A DNA stretch of 64,000 bases, taken from assembly GCA_034670145.1 (NCBI GenBank), contig JAXMOA010000004.1:186001-250000 (forward strand), written 5' to 3'. Positions 52,017-60,224 of this stretch are shown one piece after another (within the stretch, counting starts at the first letter, position 1; every line of letters starts with the position of its first letter). The translations under genes and the position numbers were made by a program. The stretch is from HXMU1420-2 sp034670145. Its GTDB lineage: Bacteria; Pseudomonadota; Alphaproteobacteria; Rhodobacterales; Rhodobacteraceae. Below the pieces are notes generated by a model, which saw nothing but the letters and a program-made list of their open reading frames with translations, searched no databases and was not told the origin of the DNA.

Positions 52017-53051
52017 TCATTTCAGCGGTTCGCGCAAAAGCCCTAACAAATCGTTGAAATCCGCAGGCAATGGCGCCTCAAAACGCAGATTTTCACCATT
52101 TACCGGATGGACAAAGCCCAAATCCGCCGCATGAAGCGCCTGACGGGAAAATCCGCGCACGGCCTCTGCAGCAGCCTCGGGCAAGGCGGCTTTGGCCAGT
52201 TTACGCTTTCCTCCATAGACAGGATCGCCCACCAGACCATGACCGGTATGGGCCATATGCACCCTGATCTGATGCGTGCGCCCGGTTTCCAGCCAGCATT
52301 CTGTCAGGGCCAGAACCGCAGGCGTGCCGAAACGCTCCAGCACCCGCACCCGTGTGACGGCATGTCTGCCCCCCTGGAACAATACGGCCTGACGCTGCCG
52401 ATCCGTCTTGTGACGGGCCAATTGCGTGGTGATGCGCAACACATTGCCGGGCTCGAACCCGGCGCCTCGCACGCCCCGCAACCGCGGATCGCCTGCATCC
52501 GGCGCCCCGAAAACCAGCGCCTGATAGCGCCGTTCCACACTATGGGCGGCGAATTGCGCGGACAGCCCGTGATGCGCCGCATCCGTCTTGGCCACCACAA
52601 GCAGCCCGCTGGTATCCTTGTCGATTCGATGCACAATCCCGGGTCGGCGCACACCGCCAACCCCGCTCAGATCCGCGCCACAATGATGCAGCAACGCATT
52701 CACCAATGTGCCCGAGGGCGAACCGGGCGCAGGATGCACCACCATGCCAGCCGGCTTGTTGACCACGATCAACTCGCCATCCTCGTACACCACCTCCAGC
52801 GGGATATCCTCTGGCGCAATATGGCTCTCGCCCGCCTCCTGGACGGTCACGACAACCTCAGCCCCCTCAGCCACCCGCGCTTTGGGATCGGTGACCACCA
52901 CACCGTCAATCGCCACCGCCCCCTCTGCGATCAACCGCACCAACCGCGACCGTGACAATGACGCCTCCGCTGGCACATCCCGCGAAACCGCCTTATCAAG
53001 ACGGGGCGGCGGATCTGCCGCGATAATGAAACTGATCTGGCGACTGCTCAT
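52017..53051 (-). CDS. rluD: RluA/RluD family 23S rRNA pseudouridine synthase
   Basis: 344 residues. An N-terminal S4 domain (PPRLDKAVSRDVPAEASLSRSRLVRLIAEGAVAIDG) is followed by the RluA catalytic domain with HRIDKDTSGL and catalytic Asp144, and RTHQIRVHMAHTGHGLVGDPVYGG. RluD-type enzymes modify helix 69 of 23S rRNA. The ATG at 53051 shares the palindromic CATG with the ATG of the divergent DUF6476 gene. An AAGG lies about six bases upstream of the start. Confidence 0.93.
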   Translation of the reverse strand: MSSRQISFIIAADPPPRLDKAVSRDVPAEASLSRSRLVRLIAEGAVAIDGVVVTDPKARVAEGAEVVVTVQEAGESHIAPEDIPLEVVYEDGELIVVNKPAGMVVHPAPGSPSGTLVNALLHHCGADLSGVGGVRRPGIVHRIDKDTSGLLVVAKTDAAHHGLSAQFAAHSVERRYQALVFGAPDAGDPRLRGVRGAGFEPGNVLRITTQLARHKTDRQRQAVLFQGGRHAVTRVRVLERFGTPAVLALTECWLETGRTHQIRVHMAHTGHGLVGDPVYGGKRKLAKAALPEAAAEAVRGFSRQALHAADLGFVHPVNGENLRFEAPLPADFNDLLGLLREPLK

Positions 53052-53394
53052 GTCTGACCTTACTTCTGACGAACCCAGCCCGCCCGAAGAACCCTCAAAT
53101 CTGCGGTTCCTGCGGCTGCTGGTCACGACATTGACCGCCGTGATGATCTGCGGGCTTGTAGTGATCATCACGCTGCTTGTCATCCGCCTGACGTCCGACA
53201 CAGTGCCGCAACTGCCACAGGACATCACCTTACCCAAAGGAGCAAGCGCAATAGGCATCACCGCCGCACAGGACTGGTATGCCATCGTCACCGATGACAA
53301 CCGCATCCTGATTTATCAGCAGGGCAGCGGCGCGCTGTTGCAGACCATCACCGTCTCGGGCGACGGGGCGGACGCGGACCAGTCAACAAACTGA
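53050..53394 (+). CDS. DUF6476 family membrane protein
   Basis: 114 residues. A polar, Pro-rich N-terminus (DLTSDEPSPPEEPS) precedes one transmembrane helix (LLVTTLTAVMICGLVVIITLLVI) and a periplasmic C-terminal domain (LPQLPQDITLPKGASAIGITAAQDWYAIVTDDNRILIYQQGSG), matching the small family found in Rhodobacteraceae. Function unknown. The start could also be eight codons upstream (53026, MKLIWRLL). Head-to-head with rluD, with start codons overlapping. Confidence 0.85.
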   Translation: MSDLTSDEPSPPEEPSNLRFLRLLVTTLTAVMICGLVVIITLLVIRLTSDTVPQLPQDITLPKGASAIGITAAQDWYAIVTDDNRILIYQQGSGALLQTITVSGDGADADQSTN

Positions 53395-53399
53395 CCCCC

Positions 53400-53585
53400 T
53401 CAGCCCAGCGCCAGTAACACGCCCACAACCGCAAAGAACAACGCCAGGGCGCTCAGCAGCAAGACGACAAAATCCCCAAACGTCCAAACCGACCTGGCCC
53501 CAGCAGACGGTTTCAGGGCCGGACGGCCAGGTGCTTTTGTCGGTGACGCAGATGCGGACGGGGCAGATAGAAAAGGTGCAGACAT
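53400..53585 (-). CDS. small membrane protein
   Basis: 61 residues. A Ser/Pro/Ala-rich N-terminus (SAPSASASPTKAPGRPALKP) is followed by a single C-terminal helix (FGDFVVLLLSALALFFAVVGVLLALG). Tail-anchored topology likely. AAAAGGG lies directly before the ATG, closer than usual, so the start is uncertain. It lies between DUF6476 and an exported protein. No family recognised; could be spurious, but composition and hydrophobic helix favour a real gene. Confidence 0.5.
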   Translation of the reverse strand: MSAPFLSAPSASASPTKAPGRPALKPSAGARSVWTFGDFVVLLLSALALFFAVVGVLLALG

Positions 53586-53636
53586 ACCCTTTTCTAAAGG
53601 CTGCCAAACGTCAGCAAAAGTCAGGTATTCCTGACG

Positions 53637-54230
53637 TCAGTCCTGTTTCAGAAACGCCGAGATCGTGGCCTGCTGCACCCCATTGCGCAGCCGGTGAAAC
53701 TCCAGATGCAATCCACCCTCTGCCAACGTCCGGTCAAACTGCTGGATTTCGTAGCCACCATCATCAGCCACAAACAGCGAATAGACCGTCAGAGTGTCCC
53801 CGACGATGCGTGCCCAGACATAGGGCTCGCCCTTCATCGGGTCCAATTGCACTTCATGACCAAAGACATTCTTCTTTTGCGCCGCCGCAAATACCCCGTC
53901 CCGGTCCGAGGGTACAAATTCGATGTTATATGACGTCTCTTTGGTCCGACCGTCCGACTTATAGGCGGTTGTGGTCCATTCGACGTTGAAACTCTTGCGA
54001 TTCTCGGTGATCCGCACACTCAAATCGCGCATCTCACTGGTGCCATCCGTCCTCTGCATCTCGGACGAACCGGTAAAGGACCCAACAAACGCCCCGATAT
54101 CAGCCCGCGCCATCTGGGCCGCAAAGGCCAAAATCAACACCGCCTGCGCCAGGATCGCGAACCGGATAACGGGCCATGACACTGCCGGAGCAGCGGCCAC
54201 TGCGGATTTTCCTACGGGGGATCTGTTCAC
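53637..54230 (-). CDS. exported protein of unknown function
   Basis: About 197 residues from GTG 54230, which has GGAGG eight bases upstream; a TTG at 54245 is an alternative. A signal peptide (VIRFAILAQAVLILAFAAQMARA, cut before DIGAF) is followed by a beta-rich mature domain (GAFVGSFTGSSEMQRTDGTSEMRDLSVRI, FNVEWTTTAYKSDGRTKETSYNIEF, VWARIVGDTLTVYSLFVADDGGYEIQQF). This pattern suggests a lipocalin-like or DUF-type periplasmic beta-barrel. Family not recognised. Divergent from fumC. Confidence 0.8.
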   Translation of the reverse strand: MNRSPVGKSAVAAAPAVSWPVIRFAILAQAVLILAFAAQMARADIGAFVGSFTGSSEMQRTDGTSEMRDLSVRITENRKSFNVEWTTTAYKSDGRTKETSYNIEFVPSDRDGVFAAAQKKNVFGHEVQLDPMKGEPYVWARIVGDTLTVYSLFVADDGGYEIQQFDRTLAEGGLHLEFHRLRNGVQQATISAFLKQD

Positions 54231-54556
54231 TGTTGTTGCCTCCAATCAGGGCGAAACAGCCCCTTACCCTCAGCCTATACTGAGAACAGGTGCTGCGAAA
54301 AGGCTCCTCTTCGCCCATCCCTCCCCGTCAGCACGTTTTCGACACCCGGACCCGGCCGCGCCTGCCCGCCCCACGCCACCAAACAGAGCAAACGATCCCC
54401 AACAATATCGCAATCGCTGTTTCCAATCCGCCCTGCCACACTCTAAAATAGGGGCATCTGCCGGTTGCAGACATGCCTCTTGCCGCTTAAACGGCATGCA
54501 ACCGTATACTGTTACAAAACATCCAGGCAAAAACGCCTCTTTGGACGGAGCCACCC
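54231..54556. other. 326-base divergent intergenic region before fumC
   Basis: No gene seen. It contains a cluster of inverted GGCA/TGCC half-sites at 54453-54498 and a TATACT -10 candidate at 54505-54510 (with TTGCCG at 54480, spacing 19, suboptimal). The region serves promoters for both the exported protein gene and fumC. Confidence 0.5.
54453..54498. promoter_or_regulatory. cluster of GGCA/TGCC inverted half-sites upstream of fumC
   Basis: A hairpin GGCATCTGC (54453-54461) with GCAGA-CA-TGCC (54467-54477, two-base bulge) overlaps a second dyad, CATGCC (54472-54477) with GGCATG (54493-54498), and a third, TGCCG (54481-54485) with CGGCA (54492-54496). The pairings are mutually exclusive. 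The cluster overlaps the presumed -35 of fumC, so operator repeats are the simplest reading; a leader attenuator is less likely because the start site would lie downstream. Confidence 0.45.
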
Positions 54557-55948
54557 ATGACCGAGACCCGCACAGAAACCGACAGTTTTGGCCCACTCGA
54601 GGTCCCGACCGACAAATATTGGGGCGCTCAAACCCAGCGGTCGATCATGAACTTCCCCATCGGCTGGGAAAAACAACCCGTCGCCATCGTGCGCGCCCTG
54701 GGTGTGATCAAACAGGCCTGCGCCATGGCCAACAAAGCCTCGGGCAAACTGGACGCCACCCTGGCCGATGCAATCATCCAGGCCGCAGGCGAAGTCATCG
54801 ATGGTAAATTCGACGACAACTTCCCACTGGTGGTCTGGCAAACCGGCTCTGGCACCCAATCCAACATGAACTCGAACGAGGTCATCGCAAACCGGGCGAT
54901 CGAGATCCTCGGCGGCGTGATCGGCTCCAAAGACCCGGTGCACCCGAATGACCACTGCAACATGGGCCAGTCCTCCAACGACACCTTCCCAACAGCGATG
55001 CACATCGCAACGGCCATGTCCGTGCGCGACGTCCTGCTGCCGGGCCTGGAAAAACTCGCCGCCGGGCTCGAGGCGAAGGCCGCCGAATTTGCCGACATCA
55101 TCAAAATCGGCCGCACCCACACCCAGGATGCAACGCCGCTGACCCTCGGTCAGGAGTTTTCCGGCTACGCCCACCAGATCCGCCAGGGCATCGCCCGCGT
55201 TCAGGCCGCCATGCCGGGCATCTATGAACTGGCACAGGGCGGCACAGCCGTGGGCACCGGCCTCAACACCGCGCCGGGCTGGGGCGAAACCGTGGCCGCC
55301 AATATGGCCCAGATCACAGATCTGCCCTTTGTCACCGCCCCCAACAAATTCGAAGCGCTCGCCGCCCATGACGCCATGGTCTTCCTCTCTGGCGCCTTGG
55401 CCACAATCGCCGGCAGCTGCTACAAGATCGCCAATGACATCCGTTTCCTCGGCTCCGGCCCCCGGTCCGGCCTGGGAGAGCTGATCTTGCCGGAAAACGA
55501 ACCCGGCTCGTCGATCATGCCGGGCAAGGTCAACCCCACACAGGCCGAGGCTCTGACTCAGGTTGCCGCCCACGTTATGGGCAACGACGCTGCCATCAAA
55601 TTTGCCGGATCACAGGGGCATTTCGAACTCAACGTCTATAACCCGATGATGTCCTACAACCTGCTGCAATCCATCCAATTGCTGGGGGACGCCACCGACA
55701 GCTTTACCGAGCGTATGCTCAACGGCATCCAGGCCAACGAACCGCGCATCGACAAGCTGATGAAAGAAAGCCTGATGCTGGTCACCGCCCTGGCCCCCAC
55801 CATCGGCTATGACAACGCCACAAAGGTCGCCAAAACCGCCCATAAAAACGGAACGACCCTCAAGGAAGAGGCCATCGCCCTCGGTTTTGTCGACGCCGAA
55901 ACCTTTGACCGCGTCGTCCGCCCCGAACAGATGGTCGGCCCCAAATAA
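54557..55948 (+). CDS. fumC: class II fumarate hydratase
   Basis: 463 residues. Iron-independent fumarase of the TCA cycle. Signature GSSIMPGKVNPTQ at residues 317-329; other blocks TETDSFGPLEVPTDKYWGAQTQRS and GRTHTQDATPLTLGQEFSGY. GGAGCC precedes the ATG. Two small genes (DUF4169, RHH) follow at short spacing. Confidence 0.97.
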   Translation: MTETRTETDSFGPLEVPTDKYWGAQTQRSIMNFPIGWEKQPVAIVRALGVIKQACAMANKASGKLDATLADAIIQAAGEVIDGKFDDNFPLVVWQTGSGTQSNMNSNEVIANRAIEILGGVIGSKDPVHPNDHCNMGQSSNDTFPTAMHIATAMSVRDVLLPGLEKLAAGLEAKAAEFADIIKIGRTHTQDATPLTLGQEFSGYAHQIRQGIARVQAAMPGIYELAQGGTAVGTGLNTAPGWGETVAANMAQITDLPFVTAPNKFEALAAHDAMVFLSGALATIAGSCYKIANDIRFLGSGPRSGLGELILPENEPGSSIMPGKVNPTQAEALTQVAAHVMGNDAAIKFAGSQGHFELNVYNPMMSYNLLQSIQLLGDATDSFTERMLNGIQANEPRIDKLMKESLMLVTALAPTIGYDNATKVAKTAHKNGTTLKEEAIALGFVDAETFDRVVRPEQMVGPK

Positions 55949-55958
55949 GCAGGCGAAC

Positions 55959-56180
55959 ATGAGCGCACCGGTCAACCTGAACAAATACCGCAAAGCGCGC
56001 GCCAAGGCCGACAAGGCCAGTCGCGCCCAGGAAAACGCGGTGAAATTCGGGCGCACCGGCGCCGAAAAGAAACTGGATCGCGACCTGGCCCGCAAAGCCA
56101 GCCGCGATCTGGACAACCATCAGCTCCGCCCCGACGACCCAGAGAAATCTGCGGCCACCCAGCCCGAGCCTGACGCGTGA
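55959..56180 (+). CDS. DUF4169 family protein
   Basis: 73 residues, highly charged: MSAPVNLNKYRKARAKADKA followed by SRAQENAVKFGRTGAEKKLDRDLARKAS. This matches DUF4169, a small basic family almost always next to fumC in alphaproteobacteria. It begins ten bases after the fumC stop with AGGCGAAC upstream. No fold known; nucleic acid or protein binding is plausible. The stop overlaps the start of the RHH gene (GTGA). Confidence 0.9.
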   Translation: MSAPVNLNKYRKARAKADKASRAQENAVKFGRTGAEKKLDRDLARKASRDLDNHQLRPDDPEKSAATQPEPDA

Positions 56181-56425
56181 GCCGCCCCAAAAAGCGCTCT
56201 CTCACCCTGCGCGGCCACCGCACCTCTGTCTCGCTTGAGGATGAATTCTGGGCCGCCTTCCGACAGATTGCAGCCGACCAAGGCCGCCCCCTGAACGAAC
56301 TCGCCGCCGAAATAGATGCGGCCCGAGGGTTGGAAAGCGGGCTGGCCTCTGCCATCCGCCTCTACGTCTTGCGCATCCTGCAACAGCGCAGGCCGCCGGA
56401 CGATCCCGGCGGCTCGGACCGCTAA
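56177..56425 (+). CDS. ribbon-helix-helix domain protein
   Basis: 82 residues from a GTG start overlapping the DUF4169 stop. RHH_4 pattern: KKRSLTLRGHRTSVSLEDEFWAAFRQIAADQGRPLNELAAEIDAARGLESGLASAIRLYVL. Likely a dimeric DNA-binding protein, but its position in the fumC operon rather than beside a toxin argues against a simple antitoxin. The stop codon overlaps that of the convergent P450 gene. Confidence 0.9.
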   Translation: MSRPKKRSLTLRGHRTSVSLEDEFWAAFRQIAADQGRPLNELAAEIDAARGLESGLASAIRLYVLRILQQRRPPDDPGGSDR

Positions 56426-57783
56426 CCGCCCGAACGCGCCACCAACCGCAGCCGAATGCCATCGCGCGAACGCACCGTCAGATGCGCCACAGGCACCGGC
56501 ACATCCCCTTCGACCAGCTCGAACCGATAGGCCCGCAACAGCATCGACAACAGCAAAGTCCCCTCCACCATCGCAAAGCCGGCGCCGGTACACACCCGTG
56601 CACCCGCCGAAAACGGCATATAGGCCTCGCGCCCACAACGCCGCCCGTTCTCGGTTTCCCAACGGCCCGGATCAAACCCGTCCGGATTGTCCCATAGCCG
56701 CGTGTGACGGTGCAAATGCCAGGGGCTCAGCACCAATTGCGCGCCCACCGGCACCTCCCGGTCGCGAAACTGCTCGGGACAGGTCGCCTCGCGTACCATC
56801 ATCGGCACCGGAGGATACAGGCGCAGCGCCTCGCGAAACACATCCCGGCTGACCCTCAGCCTGGACACCACGCCAAAGCTCTCATCCTCCAGCGCAGCGG
56901 CCTCTTCCGCCACCTTGTCCTGCCACTCGGGGTGCATGGCCATCAGATACAGCGTCCACGCCAGGGCCGAGGCGCTGGTCTCATGCCCCGCCAGGAAAAA
57001 GATCGCCACCTGGTCAACCATCTCCTGCGTATCAAACCGCTCGCCAGTCTGCGGATCTGCGGTTGTCATGATCTTGGTCGCCAGATCATCCGGTGCCGTA
57101 CCAGCGGCAATCTCTGCCGCCCGCTGTGCGGTCAACCGCTCGATCAGCGCCCGGATCTGACGCGCATTGGCCTTGGTCCCACTCGGATAAAATCGCGGCA
57201 CCCAACGCGGCACCGGCAAAAACGCCGCCAGGTTCAAAATCGGCTGCGCCCGCTGATAGGCCCGAAACCGCGTGAACACCTCGGACGCAATCTCATGCTC
57301 GATCGGGATCGAAAACAGCGTGCGAAAAATCACATCCGCCGCCGCGTGGCTGGTTTCTTCCTCAACCTCTACAACCTGCCCCACAGACGCATCCAGCCGC
57401 GCCACAGACGCCTCTGCCGCCGCCCGCATGGCCGCAAAAGTATCGCGCAGCCGCCCCCCCTCGAAAGCCGGATCAATAATCCGCCGCTGCCGCTTCCAAA
57501 CCTCACCATTGGTCAGGAACACCGAATTGCCCAACAGCGGACGCAGCCCCTCGCCAATCCTGTTCGACTTGGGGAAATCCTCGGGCCGGTCCTTTAGAAC
57601 CACCTTCACCAGATCCGGCTGGTTCAACAGAAAAGACCGGAAAAACGGCGTGCGAAACTCGGCCATCCACGCCCGATACAACCGCGCCGGCTGCGCCGAC
57701 AGGATGTCCTGCCGAAACAGCTTCATATACCGCCACAACGAAACACGATCAGGCCGCGCCGGAGGTTTGGGCGGCGCAGTCAT
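56422..57783 (-). CDS. cytochrome P450
   Basis: 453 residues. Heme-ligand loop FSAGARVCTGAGFA with Cys398, I-helix FFLAGHETSASALAW, and ExxR helix EALRLYPPVPMMVREA. No N-terminal membrane anchor, so probably soluble and bacterial class I, needing a ferredoxin partner; none is adjacent. The protein resembles CYP classes acting on fatty acids or terpenoids but substrate cannot be named. The ATG overlaps the stop of the upstream hydrolase gene (ATGA), and its own stop overlaps that of the RHH gene tail-to-tail. Confidence 0.95.
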   Translation of the reverse strand: MTAPPKPPARPDRVSLWRYMKLFRQDILSAQPARLYRAWMAEFRTPFFRSFLLNQPDLVKVVLKDRPEDFPKSNRIGEGLRPLLGNSVFLTNGEVWKRQRRIIDPAFEGGRLRDTFAAMRAAAEASVARLDASVGQVVEVEEETSHAAADVIFRTLFSIPIEHEIASEVFTRFRAYQRAQPILNLAAFLPVPRWVPRFYPSGTKANARQIRALIERLTAQRAAEIAAGTAPDDLATKIMTTADPQTGERFDTQEMVDQVAIFFLAGHETSASALAWTLYLMAMHPEWQDKVAEEAAALEDESFGVVSRLRVSRDVFREALRLYPPVPMMVREATCPEQFRDREVPVGAQLVLSPWHLHRHTRLWDNPDGFDPGRWETENGRRCGREAYMPFSAGARVCTGAGFAMVEGTLLLSMLLRAYRFELVEGDVPVPVAHLTVRSRDGIRLRLVARSGG

Positions 57784-59006
57784 GGCGCCCGGACAGAGGT
57801 GTATTTGCTCACCGCCACAGCAATACGCGATTTCGACGGCTGGCGCCCCTCATAGCGATCCGCCAACAAACGAGGACCCGCCGTGATTGCAAAATAGTCA
57901 TAGTCGCGCGGCGCATCAAACGCACAGAGATACTGGAAATGCAGCCGGAAAAACTTCCACCGCAATTGCGCCCATGTCTCGGGGCGCAAAGTCTGCGAAA
58001 ACGCGGCCGAGATCACCAGCGGCCACCGTTTGCCTTCTGGCGCAACACCCACCACAGACACAGGATCGCACAGTGCAAAGGTGCACCCGTCCCCCGGCGC
58101 CGTCACATCAATCCAGCTTAACTCGTCCCTCATTGATAAGTATTGCAAATCCGCCCGCAAATCATAGGCACGCGGCAGAAACGCCACCATCGGCACCACC
58201 TGCCCCAATGTCAGAAAGGCCAGCGCCGGCCCATTCTCTGGCACCCGCCCGGCCCGGATCAAACCGGCCAGCACCGAAACCGCCAAATGCGCGCCGGAAG
58301 AATGGCCAACCACCAGAACTTCGTCCACATCTTCCTGCAAAGCTTCGGCAATGATATCCGCAAACTCATCCAATCGCCCCGCCAGATCTGTCGGCGTCAC
58401 GCCCTGATGCTGGGCCGAATAGGCGTAATTGTGCAAAAGGTAGTAGATATAAAACAGGTTATCATGCTGCCGGAACCACCGGATCATCAAGATCCCGGCC
58501 CCCAGCCCCGCCAGCGCACCAACCAACAGGCCCGCCCATCCCAACACCGCCGCCCCCAGCGCGCCAAACCCCCAGGCCAGCCCGACCGCCAGCATCAACT
58601 GCGCCAGCAAAAACACCACCGGATAAAGCGCCGCGATCACCGGCCCCTTGCGCAACCGCATCAACCGCCACAATGCACCAGACCCGATATAGGTCCAGGC
58701 CACATGTGCCAGTTGCCGATAGGTCGCCGGAATCGAATTGGACATGGAATTGCGCACAATGTCGGACCAGACCATGACCTCAACATCCGAGGTCACATCC
58801 ACCCCCTCCATCGACGCTTCGACCCGCCATCCATAGCTGGCCTGCGTCTGCTTGGGCTTCAACCCGATCTCATAGCCCGAAACCGCCGCCTGCGCCGCCG
58901 CTTCCTTGCGGTACAATTCCCGGTATTTGCGCGAATGCACAGGATCATAGCCGGGGAAGTAAAACACCCGGCGCTTTTGCACTGTCATATCTTTGGCGCG
59001 GCTCAT
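57780..59006 (-). CDS. membrane-embedded alpha/beta hydrolase-like protein
   Basis: 408 residues. N-terminal soluble segment (RRVFYFPGYDPVHSRKYRELYRKEAAAQ) followed by two to four hydrophobic segments (VIAALYPVVFLLAQLMLAVGLAWGFGALGAAVLGWAGLLVGALAGLGAGIL), then an alpha/beta hydrolase core with nucleophile elbow GHSSGAH near residue 255. The start at 59006 has AGGCGG nearby; another ATG is at 58988. Translationally coupled to the P450 gene. The family is seen in alphaproteobacteria; function unknown, probably an esterase or lipase acting at the membrane. Confidence 0.8.
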   Translation of the reverse strand: MSRAKDMTVQKRRVFYFPGYDPVHSRKYRELYRKEAAAQAAVSGYEIGLKPKQTQASYGWRVEASMEGVDVTSDVEVMVWSDIVRNSMSNSIPATYRQLAHVAWTYIGSGALWRLMRLRKGPVIAALYPVVFLLAQLMLAVGLAWGFGALGAAVLGWAGLLVGALAGLGAGILMIRWFRQHDNLFYIYYLLHNYAYSAQHQGVTPTDLAGRLDEFADIIAEALQEDVDEVLVVGHSSGAHLAVSVLAGLIRAGRVPENGPALAFLTLGQVVPMVAFLPRAYDLRADLQYLSMRDELSWIDVTAPGDGCTFALCDPVSVVGVAPEGKRWPLVISAAFSQTLRPETWAQLRWKFFRLHFQYLCAFDAPRDYDYFAITAGPRLLADRYEGRQPSKSRIAVAVSKYTSVRAP

Positions 59007-59100
59007 TGGTGTCCGCCTGTTGCTCTGCCTCGTCGTCCCGACAGTCTAACGGTTTTTTAAGGCGAGAGTAAGACGCAGCGCAGATCCCCACGCCGCGCTG

Positions 59101-59853
59101 CTACCCCAGTTCTGCCAAGGCCGGGAACATCTCCAGCAACCAGAACGAAAACGCGCTGAAAGCCCCGGTCACCAAAGCAAACCCAACAACGATCAACAAA
59201 CCGCCCATGACCTTTTCAATCAGCCCCATATGCCGCTTCAACCGGTTCATGATCCGCATAGAGCGGCTCAGGAACATCGCCGCCAACAAGAACGGAATAC
59301 CCAATCCCGCGGCATAGACCCCCAACAGAACCGTCCCCCGTGTCACCGAGGCCTCGCTGGCCGCCAAAGACAGGATCGCACCCAGCTGAGGCCCGATGCA
59401 GGGCGTCCACCCAAAGGCAAAGGCCAGCCCCAACACATAAGCCCCCAAGGCTGACCCGCCCGAGGCACCCGCCTCCATCCGCGCCTCGCGATCCAGCAAG
59501 GGAATGCGAAACAAGCCGACAAAATGCAGACCAAAGACAATCACCACAACGCCCGAGATCTGCGCAAACAATTGTTGATTCTGCAGAAAGAACGCACCAA
59601 AGGCAGAGGCCGTGAACCCCAGGAACAAAAACACCGTCGACAGGCCCATCACAAAGAACAGCGCCGAAACCGTTGCCTTGCGCCGCGCCTCCCGCTCATC
59701 CTGCATCTGGGTCACACTGACCCCGCTCATATAGGCCAGATAGGGCGGCACAATCGGCAACACGCAGGGCGACAGAAAACTGATCAGACCGGCCAGCAGC
59801 GCCACGAACATTGCCGGCATCAGGCTGGCATCAATGATATCTATTCCAAACAT
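59101..59853 (-). CDS. ccdA: cytochrome c biogenesis protein CcdA
   Basis: 250 residues, six transmembrane helices. Passes reducing equivalents from cytosolic thioredoxin to periplasmic thioredoxin-like proteins for cytochrome c maturation. The redox Cys lie in LSPCVLPIVPPYL (Cys30) and FGWTPCIGP (Cys152). The protein has the minimal CcdA form without DsbD soluble domains. Divergent from tusA. Confidence 0.95.
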   Translation of the reverse strand: MFGIDIIDASLMPAMFVALLAGLISFLSPCVLPIVPPYLAYMSGVSVTQMQDEREARRKATVSALFFVMGLSTVFLFLGFTASAFGAFFLQNQQLFAQISGVVVIVFGLHFVGLFRIPLLDREARMEAGASGGSALGAYVLGLAFAFGWTPCIGPQLGAILSLAASEASVTRGTVLLGVYAAGLGIPFLLAAMFLSRSMRIMNRLKRHMGLIEKVMGGLLIVVGFALVTGAFSAFSFWLLEMFPALAELG

Positions 59854-59889
59854 GACCCCCGCTTAGATCATCCCACCGCCCAGGTCACG

Positions 59890-59913
59890 CCACAGCATGT
59901 CACATCCCTGTGG
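59890..59913. repeat. dyad CCACAG-N12-CTGTGG between ccdA and tusA
   Basis: Perfect 6-base arms (59890-59895, 59908-59913) in the 93-base divergent intergenic region. Might be an operator for one or both genes; no matching regulator can be named. Confidence 0.3.
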
Positions 59914-59946
59914 ACAGACTGAAACATCCGGGCTACCCAAACTCAC

Positions 59947-60204
59947 ATGATATCCGCTGACCACACGCTCGACACATTGGGGCTGCTCTGCCCCCTTCCG
60001 GTGCTCAAGGCCCGCAAGACCCTCAAATCCATGCAACAGGGTCAGGTCCTGGCCGTGCTGGCCGACGACCCGGCCGCCATCATAGATGTCCCGCATTTCT
60101 GCCATGAATCCGGTCACGAGCTGATCGGCCAACAGGATGCCACATCCGATTCGGCACAAGGCCCCCAGACCCATCAGGTCTATTTGATCCGCAAAAGTGG
60201 CTGA
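59947..60204 (+). CDS. TusA family sulfurtransferase
   Basis: 85 residues. SirA/TusA fold with the N-terminal DTLGLLCPLPVLKARKTL motif and active Cys15. These small proteins relay sulfur for tRNA 2-thiolation, molybdopterin or other pathways. Located divergently from ccdA. TusBCDE genes are not nearby, as usual in alphaproteobacteria. Confidence 0.93.
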   Translation: MISADHTLDTLGLLCPLPVLKARKTLKSMQQGQVLAVLADDPAAIIDVPHFCHESGHELIGQQDATSDSAQGPQTHQVYLIRKSG

Positions 60205-60224
60205 TACCCGCCCCTGATGCCCGG

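Noticed and set aside
56177..56425. RHH protein as an antitoxin
   Set aside because: No toxin gene adjacent; it is coupled to DUF4169 and fumC instead.
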